Shown here: piece by piece, positions 1 through 5,006 of the stretch
How positions within the stretch are numbered: position 1 is the first letter of the stretch
How the letters are laid out: each line of letters opens with the position of its first letter
Assembly (NCBI GenBank): GCA_021845835.1
Contig: JAJZVE010000419.1
Coordinates: forward strand, 1 to 5,006
Length of the DNA: 5,006 nucleotides
Direction: 5' to 3'
Origin: Pseudomonadota bacterium
GTDB lineage: Bacteria > Pseudomonadota > Alphaproteobacteria > Acetobacterales > Acetobacteraceae
Translations under genes and position numbers: made by a program
The notes under the pieces: generated by a model
What the model saw: only the letters and a program-made list of their open reading frames with translations
The model's database searches: none
Told to the model about the DNA's origin: nothing

Positions 1-267
1 CGGGTCCTGCGCTCCTGGGGCGGGATTATGGACATGTCGATGGATGGGTCCCCGATCATCGATCGCACGCCGGTCGACGGGCTCTACCTCAATGCCGGCT
101 GGTGCTACGGCGGTTTCAAGGCGACCCCTGCTTCCGGCTGGTGTTTTGCCCACACCATCGCCCACAACGAGGCGCATGCGATCAATACAGCGATGCGACT
201 CGATCGCTTCGCGACCGGCGCGATCATCGACGAGAAGGGCGCCGGCGCCCAGCCGAACCTGCACTAG
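1..267 (+). CDS. soxB: Sarcosine oxidase beta subunit, C-terminal end (5' part outside window)
   Basis: This is the last 88 codons of the flavin-bearing catalytic subunit of heterotetrameric sarcosine oxidase, a DAO-superfamily protein usually about 400 residues long. The reading frame is open from base 1 to the TAG at 265-267, so the gene begins left of the window. Visible signatures are a WGGIMDMSMDGSPII stretch (fragment residues 6-20) and the highly conserved GWCYGGFKATP motif (residues 33-43). The Lys at fragment residue 40 sits in the GFK context that, by family knowledge, matches the substrate-carboxylate-binding lysine of monomeric sarcosine oxidase; that equivalence is inferred. The protein ends with the typical DEKGAGAQPNLH-like tail, so the 3' end looks intact. 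The FAD-binding N-terminus and the covalent-FMN histidine expected for the family cannot be checked here. soxD follows after 10 nt, in the usual soxBDAG order, which strongly supports the assignment. Confidence 0.96.
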   Translation, partial: RVLRSWGGIMDMSMDGSPIIDRTPVDGLYLNAGWCYGGFKATPASGWCFAHTIAHNEAHAINTAMRLDRFATGAIIDEKGAGAQPNLH

Positions 268-272
268 GGAGA
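266..272 (+). promoter_or_regulatory. Ribosome binding site of soxD
   Basis: AGGGAGA overlaps the soxB stop codon and lies 5 nt before the ATG at 278. It supports that start over the longer open frame reaching back to 44, which would overlap conserved soxB sequence. A second purine run, AGGA at 274-277, touches the ATG and is too close to be the main site. Confidence 0.6.
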
Positions 273-277
273 CAGGA

Positions 278-538
278 ATGCGTATCCCCTGTCCGCATTG
301 CGGCGAGCGCGGCAACGAGGAGTTTCTCTATCGCGGCGTGGCCGGCCTGGCTCGCCCGGCAGCAAATGCGCCCGACACTCAATGGCACGACTACGTGTAT
401 TTGCGCGACAATCCCTTCGGTAGTCATAGGGAGCTTTGGCAGCACGTGCATGGCTGCCGGCGTTGGCTGGTGGTGACTCGCGACACGCACACACACACAA
501 TCGCGGACGTGGCCGATGTTGCCACGCCGGCTCCATGA
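278..538 (+). CDS. soxD: Sarcosine oxidase delta subunit (zinc-binding)
   Basis: The product is an 86-residue small subunit of heterotetrameric sarcosine oxidase, within the usual family range of about 80-110 residues. Family members bind one structural zinc through Cys-X2-Cys near the N-terminus and a His-X3-Cys further on. Here these are Cys5 and Cys8 (in IPCPHCGER) and His56 and Cys60 (in QHVHGCRRW), so all four expected ligands are present. Other family landmarks are the WHDYVYLRDNPFG stretch (residues 36-48) and the HGCRRWLVVTRDT strand (58-70). The ATG at 278 has a good ribosome binding site overlapping the soxB stop. The TGA at 536-538 overlaps the soxA ATG as ATGA, which suggests coupled translation and matched amounts of the two subunits. 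One oddity is a (CA)6 run at 488-499, which encodes His-Thr-His-Thr. The cysteines are conserved, so a functional product is likely. Confidence 0.94.
   Translation: MRIPCPHCGERGNEEFLYRGVAGLARPAANAPDTQWHDYVYLRDNPFGSHRELWQHVHGCRRWLVVTRDTHTHTIADVADVATPAP
488..499 (+). repeat. (CA)6 dinucleotide run within soxD
   Basis: Six perfect CA units lie inside soxD and encode HTHT (residues 71-74) near the C-terminus. The run is short but could slip. A gain or loss of one unit would shift the soxD frame and move its stop relative to the overlapping soxA start. Confidence 0.8.
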
Positions 539-3498
539 CAAGCCGTCTTTCGCAGGGCGGACTGATCGACCGAACTGTCACGATACCGTTCCGGTTCGAC
601 GGCAGGACCTTTAGCGGTCATCCTGGTGACACGCTCGCCTCCGCGCTGCTGGCCAACGACGTGCGGCTCTTCGGTCGTTCCTTCAAGTACCACCGACCGC
701 GCGGCGTGCTGTCGGCGGGTTCGGAGGAGCCAAACGCTCTGGTTGAGTTGCGCGAAGGTGCACGTCGGGAGCCGAACACTCCGGCGACGGTGGTCGAACT
801 TTACCCTGGCCTCGTCGCGGCAAGCCAGAACCGGTACCCATCGCTGCGATTTGACCTGCTGGCCGCAAATAACATCCTTGCGCCGCTGTTCGGCGCCGGG
901 TTCTACTACAAGACCTTCATGTGGCCGGCGTCGTTCTGGGAAAAACTGTACGAGCCCCTGATCCGCCGTGCCGCGGGGCTGGGCCGGCCGGCGACTGGGC
1001 CCGATCCAGACAATTACGAACGCGCAACAGTGTTCTGCGACGTGCTGGTGATCGGCGGCGGCGCCGCGGGCCTGACGGCGGCGCGCGAGGCGGGGCGGGC
1101 CGGGGCGCGGGTCGTGCTGTGCGACGAGGGGCCGCGCATTGGGGGCTGGTTGCTCTCCGAGCCGGGCCCGGTCGACGACCGCCCAGCCCCGGAGTGGGCC
1201 GAGGAAGCCGTGGCGGAAATCCAGACGATGGACGAGGTGCGGGTGATGCCGCGCACCACGGTCCTCGCGACGTTCGATCACGGCTCCTATGTCGCGGTGG
1301 AGCGGGTCGCGGACCACAAGCCGGTGCCCGACAGCGGCGAGCCACGCCAGCGCCTGTGGCACATCGTCGCGCGCCGCTCGGTGCTCGCCACCGGTGCCAC
1401 GGAGCGGCCGCTGGTGTTCGGCGGCAATGACCGGCCTGGCGTGATGCTCTCCAGCGCGGTGCGCACCTATCTCAACCGCTACGCCGTCGCACCGGGGCGG
1501 CGCGCGGTGATCGTCACCGCGGGGGAGGACGGCTGGGACCTGCTCGGCGACTGCCTGCGCCTCGGTGTGGAGGTGGCCGCGATCGTCGAGCGCCGCGTCG
1601 CGCTGGCGCAGGACCGCCTCGATCTCGCCCGCCGCGCCGGAGCCCTGGTGTTCGCCGGCGGGCACGTCGGCGGAACGGCCGGCGCCATGGGGTTGCGCGC
1701 AGTCGATATCGTGGATGTCGCGGGGAAGCGCCATCGCCTCGCCGCTGACCTGCTGGCGATGGCCGGCGGCTGGACGCCGGCCATCGGTCTCGCCTGCCAT
1801 CTCGGGGCCAAGCCTGAGTGGAGCGAAGACGCCTCCGCCTTCCTGGCCGGTGACGCGCCGCCCGGGATGAGCGTGGCCGGCGGGGCCGCGGGATCGATCG
1901 GGCTGGCCCACGCGCTCCAGAGCGGCGCGCGTCGCGGAGCGGAAGCCGCCTCGGCCTGCGGCTTCGCGGCGACAGCGCATCCGGTCACGGCGGCGACGCA
2001 GCCGGCCGCGCCGCTTTGGCTCATGCCGGCGAACCGGCGGAAGGCGTTCGTCGATTTCCAGAACGATGTGGCCGCCTCCGACGTGGCACTGGCGCATCGC
2101 GAGGGATATCGCTCGGTCGAGCACCTCAAGCGCTACACGACGCTGGGCATGGCGACCGACCAGGGGCGGACGGCAAACGTCAACGGCCTGGCGCTCATGG
2201 CCAGCCTCACCGGCCGCGACATCGCGGCCACCGGCACGACGCGGCTGCGCCCGCCCCATACGCCGGTTGCCATCGGTGCGCTCGCCGGGGTGCATCGCGG
2301 CCGCGACTATCGCCCGACGCGGCTGCCGCCGGCCCATGGGTGGGCGCGCGAGCAGGGCGCCGTCTTTGTCGAGGCGGGGCCGTGGCTGCGGGCGCAGTAT
2401 TTCCCGCGGCCAGACGAGACGGACTGGCTGCAATCGGTCACCCGCGAAGTGAGGGCGGTACGAAGCGGCGTGGGGATCTGCGATGTCTCGACGCTGGGGA
2501 AGATCGAGCTCGTCGGTAGTGCCGCCGCGACATTCCTCGACCGTATATACGCCAACACGATCGCGACGCTCCCGGTCGGCTGCGTCCGGTATGGCCTGAT
2601 GCTGCGTGAGGACGGGTTCGTGCTTGACGACGGTACCGTGGCACGGCTGGCGCCGGACCGTTTCGTGATCACTACCACGACCGGCGAGGCGCACGCCGTG
2701 CTGAGCCACCTGGAATATTGCCACCAGGTGCTGTGGCCGGAGCTGGATATTCATTTCGTATCAGTGACAGATAGGTGGGCGCAATTCGCCATTGCCGGAC
2801 CACGGTCGCGCGCGGTTCTGCAGGCGGTGCTGGACCCCGGCATCGACCTCATGAACGCGGCCTTTCCGTTCATGGCGGCGGCGGAGTGCCGCGTCCTCGC
2901 GGGGGTGCAGGCGCGCCTGTTCCGGATCTCCTTCTCCGGTGAACTGGCCTACGAACTCGCCGTGCCTGCCGCCGAGGCCAGCCGCGCGGTCCGCGCCCTG
3001 GTAGAGGCGGGCGCGAGCGATGGCATTACGCCCTATGGCACGGAGGCGATGTCCGTCATGCGCATCGAGAAAGGCTACGCGGCCGGCGGCGAGATCAACG
3101 GTCAGACCACGGCCCGCGATCTCGGCCTGGAGAAAATGCTGGCGAAGCGCAAGGACTATATCGGTCGAGCCCTGGGGCGCCGGCCAGCCTTGCAGGAGGC
3201 ATCGCGCCCCGTCCTTGTCGGCCTGCGGCCGGTCGATCGGTCGGCGCGGTTGCGCGGTGGCGCACATTTCCTCCCCCTGAGCGCGCCTGCGACACGGGAG
3301 TACGACGAAGGTTGGGTCAGTTCGGTGGCGTACTCGCCGACGCTCGGGCACTGGATCGGGCTAGGCTTCCTTGCCAACGGGGCTGAGCGGCACGCCACGC
3401 GGGTGAGGGCCTACGATCCTCTGCGCGGTGGGGACACGGAGGTCGAAATCACCCCGCCATGCCAGTTTGATCCCGAGGGAGTGCGCCTACGTGGTTGA
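535..3498 (+). CDS. soxA: Sarcosine oxidase alpha subunit
   Basis: The 987-residue product matches the usual size of about 1000 for the large alpha subunit. In the family complex it binds NAD+ and tetrahydrofolate and turns the one-carbon unit from sarcosine into 5,10-methylene-tetrahydrofolate. Domains in order: residues about 15-100 form a ferredoxin-like N-terminal region with GDTLASALLAND and GRSFKYHRPRGVLSAGSEEPNAL. It has no cysteines before Cys168, so no Fe-S cluster, as is normal for SoxA. Residues about 169-480 are a pyridine-nucleotide-disulphide-oxidoreductase-like domain with DVLVIGGGAAG (169-179) and LATGATERP (284-292). Next is a conserved linker containing EHLKRYTTLGMATDQGRTANV. 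Residues about 590-987 are a GcvT-like folate domain with YGLMLREDGFVLDDG (686-700), FSGELAYEL (800-808) and YGTEAMSVMRIEKGYAAGGE (834-853). The ATG at 535 is chosen because it overlaps the soxD stop (ATGA) and gives the family-typical short lead before FDGRTF. No clear Shine-Dalgarno precedes it, consistent with coupling to soxD. No frameshift or internal stop is seen. Confidence 0.97.
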   Translation: MTSRLSQGGLIDRTVTIPFRFDGRTFSGHPGDTLASALLANDVRLFGRSFKYHRPRGVLSAGSEEPNALVELREGARREPNTPATVVELYPGLVAASQNRYPSLRFDLLAANNILAPLFGAGFYYKTFMWPASFWEKLYEPLIRRAAGLGRPATGPDPDNYERATVFCDVLVIGGGAAGLTAAREAGRAGARVVLCDEGPRIGGWLLSEPGPVDDRPAPEWAEEAVAEIQTMDEVRVMPRTTVLATFDHGSYVAVERVADHKPVPDSGEPRQRLWHIVARRSVLATGATERPLVFGGNDRPGVMLSSAVRTYLNRYAVAPGRRAVIVTAGEDGWDLLGDCLRLGVEVAAIVERRVALAQDRLDLARRAGALVFAGGHVGGTAGAMGLRAVDIVDVAGKRHRLAADLLAMAGGWTPAIGLACHLGAKPEWSEDASAFLAGDAPPGMSVAGGAAGSIGLAHALQSGARRGAEAASACGFAATAHPVTAATQPAAPLWLMPANRRKAFVDFQNDVAASDVALAHREGYRSVEHLKRYTTLGMATDQGRTANVNGLALMASLTGRDIAATGTTRLRPPHTPVAIGALAGVHRGRDYRPTRLPPAHGWAREQGAVFVEAGPWLRAQYFPRPDETDWLQSVTREVRAVRSGVGICDVSTLGKIELVGSAAATFLDRIYANTIATLPVGCVRYGLMLREDGFVLDDGTVARLAPDRFVITTTTGEAHAVLSHLEYCHQVLWPELDIHFVSVTDRWAQFAIAGPRSRAVLQAVLDPGIDLMNAAFPFMAAAECRVLAGVQARLFRISFSGELAYELAVPAAEASRAVRALVEAGASDGITPYGTEAMSVMRIEKGYAAGGEINGQTTARDLGLEKMLAKRKDYIGRALGRRPALQEASRPVLVGLRPVDRSARLRGGAHFLPLSAPATREYDEGWVSSVAYSPTLGHWIGLGFLANGAERHATRVRAYDPLRGGDTEVEITPPCQFDPEGVRLRG
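3475..3481 (+). promoter_or_regulatory. Ribosome binding site that decides the soxG start
   Basis: GAGGGAG lies inside the end of soxA, 9 nt before the GTG at 3491. It favours that GTG over the upstream in-frame ATG at 3428, which would overlap soxA by 71 nt and add residues read out of frame from conserved soxA coding sequence. It is also preferred over the internal ATG at 3569. Confidence 0.6.
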
Positions 3499-4021
3499 GG
3501 CAAATGTCGAGGCTCTTGCTTTGCCTGAACTGACGACATTCTCACTTGCATCACGGCAGAGCGAGGAAATGCGCCGGCGCGCGGAACAAGAGCTGGGACT
3601 TGCGCTGCCGGAGCCCGGGCGCACCACTGTCGCAGCCGAACTGCGCGCGGTTTGCGTCACGCCGGACCGGTGGTTGATGCTTCGGGAAGGAACGTCTCAA
3701 TCCCTCGGGGCCCTGCTCGCCGATGCGCTGGGCGACGCCGCGAGTCTGATCGATCTGTCGGGCACTCACGTCGGCGTGCGTGTGCGTGGCGCCGGCGCCC
3801 GCGCAGCGCTGGCGAAGTTCCTGCCATTGGACCTGCACCCGCGCGCGATGAAGCCCGGGCACGTAGCGGCCACTCTGGCAGCGCATATGCCGGTGCTGCT
3901 CTGGCAGGTCGACGACGCGCCGACCTACGATCTGCTGTGCACACGAAGCCTAGCGGAGAGTTTCCATCGCGCGCTGAATTTGGCCAGCGTGAACCCGGAT
4001 GCCGGTCCGCGCGTAAGGTAA
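3491..4021 (+). CDS. soxG: Sarcosine oxidase gamma subunit
   Basis: With the GTG start at 3491 the product is 176 residues, slightly short of the roughly 180-210 usual for the gamma subunit, which packs against SoxA and has a GcvT-like fold without known catalysis. Family-like segments are DRWLMLREG in the first half, LIDLSGTHVGVRVRG, then FLPLDLHPRAMKPGH (residues 110-124) and VLLWQVDDAPTYDLLCTRSLAESF. This pattern is close to alphaproteobacterial SoxG. The gene overlaps soxA by 8 nt and is the last of the operon. The extreme C-terminus (NLASVNPDAGPRVR) looks unlike the AAEFG-type ending I associate with the family. A different frame from 3973 reads AEFGQREPG and runs to a TGA at 4045-4047, so a small frameshifting deletion or a sequencing error near 3968-3976 is possible. 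The identity is secure; the exact start and the tail are less so. Confidence 0.92.
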   Translation: MVEANVEALALPELTTFSLASRQSEEMRRRAEQELGLALPEPGRTTVAAELRAVCVTPDRWLMLREGTSQSLGALLADALGDAASLIDLSGTHVGVRVRGAGARAALAKFLPLDLHPRAMKPGHVAATLAAHMPVLLWQVDDAPTYDLLCTRSLAESFHRALNLASVNPDAGPRVR

Positions 4022-4047
4022 TCGCAGTCGCATTGGTCCGCATGTGA

Positions 4048-4067
4048 ATCGGCGCGCCAATAGGACC
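4048..4067. repeat. Imperfect intergenic direct repeat, copy 1
   Basis: The sequence ATCGGCGCGCCAATAGGACC recurs at 4130-4148 with a 2-base deletion (GC), one substitution (A to G) and one inserted G. The two copies start 82 bp apart. This copy starts 26 nt after the soxG stop. Its function is unknown; it may be the relic of a duplication or a pair of protein-binding sites, or may be chance. Confidence 0.4.
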
Positions 4068-4129
4068 CCGTCATTGAACTCGTAATGCACTGAAACCGCT
4101 ATATGAATCTCCTTCGAAGTGGGGCCTCG

Positions 4130-4148
4130 ATCGGCGCCGATAGGGACC
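4130..4148. repeat. Imperfect intergenic direct repeat, copy 2
   Basis: The sequence ATCGGCGCCGATAGGGACC is the partner of the copy at 4048-4067. Its first 12 bases form a perfect palindrome (ATCGGCGCCGAT), which the other copy has only in broken form because of the extra GC. Confidence 0.4.
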
Positions 4149-4206
4149 TTGCCTCAAGCGAGTTTCCATTGCGAAATCCGGACGTTGCGCTGACCGGCAC
4201 GGGGGT

Positions 4207-4246
4207 CACGGTTGCGTCCCGATTCACACCGTGGCTGTGCTATTTT
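4207..4246 (+). terminator. Possible weak terminator of the sox operon
   Basis: CACGGT at 4207-4212 pairs with ACCGTG at 4228-4233, leaving a 15-nt loop. The stem can be extended outward by G-U and G-C pairs. A short T-rich stretch (TATTTTCT, 4241-4248) follows 7 nt later on the + strand. The large loop and the gap before the T run make this a poor classical terminator. It is placed plausibly, between convergent genes, but 185 bp after soxG. Confidence 0.22.
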
Positions 4247-5006
4247 CTAGCCGACCCCGGAGATTGCCTCGCTAAAACGGCTGGGGCGAAATGCATCGAG
4301 CGGCAACGGACTCCTGCCGTCCACGATCAGATCGGCGAGCAGCGACCCGACGATTGTGCTCAGCTGGAAGCCGTGGCCGGAAAAGCCGAACGCGTGCCAC
4401 ATGTTGGGTGCCGTTTGGCTCGGCCCGATCACCGGAATCTGGTCCGGCATGCGTGCCTCAAGCCCCGCCCAGGCCCGCACGATTGTGGCACGACGCATTA
4501 TCGGGAACAGGATGGAGCAGGTCTCGGCACTTACGCGCAACCGTTCCGCTACGGGATCGGCCGTCTCCTTGGTCAGGTCGGCGATGCCAAGAATGCCGCC
4601 ACCGATGACCACCGTGCCGGTCGACGTCTGCTTGAAGGAGAGCTGGCGCCCGGTACCGATGACGACGGGATCCACGAAGGCAGGCATGCGGCCAGTCACC
4701 ATCATTGTCGCCGCAAAATATCCGCGCGGCAACGCTTCGCCCACGAGTGAAGCCGCCTGCCATGCCCAGGCACCGCCGCAGTTGACAAGAATATCGCTGG
4801 TGAAGATGCCATTGGTGGTCTGCACGCGCCAGCGCGTGCCATGCTCGAGCCCGGTGACCCGCACGCCCTCCACGAAGTGCACGCCAAGCTCGATCGCGCG
4901 CAGTCGGAAAGCCTGGCTGGTGAGGTAGGGCGTGGCTTGGCCGTCGCGACGGGAAACCAGGCCGCCGATGCAATGATCCGCAACGGCGGGGAGCAGGCGA
5001 CGGAGC
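4247..5006 (-). CDS. FAD-dependent oxidoreductase of the DAO superfamily, C-terminal part (5' part outside window)
   Basis: Read on the minus strand, the frame is open from the window edge (first full codon at 5005-5003) to the TAG at 4249-4247, giving 252 codons of the C-terminal portion. A GTG at 4882-4880 is internal: conserved sequence continues upstream (LRRLLPAVADHCIGG, then SRRDGQATPYLTSQAFRLRA), so it is not the start. Landmarks are the DAO pattern DGQATPYLTSQAF (fragment residues 21-33), the FAD-contacting DILVNCGGAWAW (71-82), RAWAGLEARMPDQIPVIGP in the second half, and the C-terminal flavin loop GFSGHGFQLS (207-216) followed by PLDAFRPSRF. This architecture resembles the beta-type subunits of hydrogen cyanide synthase (HcnC), opine oxidase (OoxB) and SoxB, and D-amino-acid dehydrogenases. 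Substrate and electron acceptor cannot be read from the fragment, and the N-terminal dinucleotide-binding motif is off the window. It converges on the sarcosine oxidase operon, so it has a separate promoter to the right. A role in related N-methyl or opine-type amine catabolism is only inferred. Confidence 0.88.
   Translation of the reverse strand, partial: LRRLLPAVADHCIGGLVSRRDGQATPYLTSQAFRLRAIELGVHFVEGVRVTGLEHGTRWRVQTTNGIFTSDILVNCGGAWAWQAASLVGEALPRGYFAATMMVTGRMPAFVDPVVIGTGRQLSFKQTSTGTVVIGGGILGIADLTKETADPVAERLRVSAETCSILFPIMRRATIVRAWAGLEARMPDQIPVIGPSQTAPNMWHAFGFSGHGFQLSTIVGSLLADLIVDGRSPLPLDAFRPSRFSEAISGVG

Larger units (their letters stand above)
4022..4246. other. Intergenic region between convergent genes
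   Basis: These 225 bp separate the soxG stop from the stop of the minus-strand oxidoreductase. They are visibly less GC-rich than the flanking coding sequence in their first half. I find no convincing gene, tRNA or promoter here. What they do hold is an imperfect direct repeat (4048-4067 and 4130-4148), a perfect 12-bp palindrome at 4130-4141 inside the second copy, and a weak hairpin at 4207-4233. Confidence 0.7.

Noticed and set aside
424..2754. A 776-codon open frame on the minus strand opposite soxD and soxA
   Set aside because: It lies wholly antisense to conserved genes. Its product is low-complexity and rich in Arg, Ala, Gly, Pro and His, as expected when high-GC codons are read on the other strand. 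No family pattern is seen.
3428..3490. Upstream ATG start for soxG
   Set aside because: It would overlap soxA by 71 nt and add basic residues with no family likeness. The GTG at 3491 has a good ribosome binding site and a normal short overlap.
4032..4061. ATTGG/CCAAT inverted repeat just after soxG as a terminator
   Set aside because: The stem has only 5 pairs around a 20-nt loop and no T run follows.
4880..4882. GTG as the start of the minus-strand oxidoreductase
   Set aside because: The frame stays open to the window edge and upstream codons keep encoding DAO-family sequence (DGQATPYLTSQAF), so the true start is outside the window.
4103..4928. Plus-strand open frames across the right part of the window
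   Set aside because: They overlap the minus-strand oxidoreductase, whose translation carries clear DAO-family motifs, and their own products show no recognisable features.

Overview
The window comes from a high-GC bacterial chromosome. Gene content and the style of the SoxG and SoxA proteins suggest an alphaproteobacterium (Rhizobiales/Rhodospirillales-like), but the sequence alone does not fix the genus. Most of it is a tightly packed operon for the heterotetrameric sarcosine oxidase in the canonical order soxB-soxD-soxA-soxG on the + strand.

Layout. Positions 1-267 hold the last 88 codons of soxB, whose 5' part lies off the window. After a 10-nt gap comes soxD (278-538), the small zinc-binding delta subunit. 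It joins soxA (535-3498), the large alpha subunit, through an ATGA stop/start overlap. soxG (3491-4021), the gamma subunit, overlaps the end of soxA by 8 nt and probably starts at GTG. Then follow 225 bp of intergenic DNA (4022-4246) with an imperfect 19-20 bp direct repeat and one weak terminator-like hairpin. From 4247 to the right edge, convergent on the - strand, lies the C-terminal 252 codons of a second FAD-dependent amine/amino-acid oxidoreductase of the DAO superfamily.

How the genes work together. By family knowledge, SoxBDAG forms one cytoplasmic complex. SoxB (FAD plus covalent FMN) oxidises sarcosine. The resulting imine-level one-carbon unit is passed to tetrahydrofolate in the GcvT-like C-terminal domain of SoxA, giving glycine, 5,10-methylene-tetrahydrofolate and H2O2. 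SoxD (zinc) and SoxG are structural or auxiliary subunits. Overlaps and short gaps imply one transcript with translational coupling, which suits fixed stoichiometry. The convergent DAO gene may act on a related N-alkyl or D-amino substrate, but nothing visible fixes its substrate.

I see no undescribed system. The points most worth a second look are the SoxG C-terminus, which may have been altered by a small frameshifting deletion, and the repeat pair in the intergenic region.
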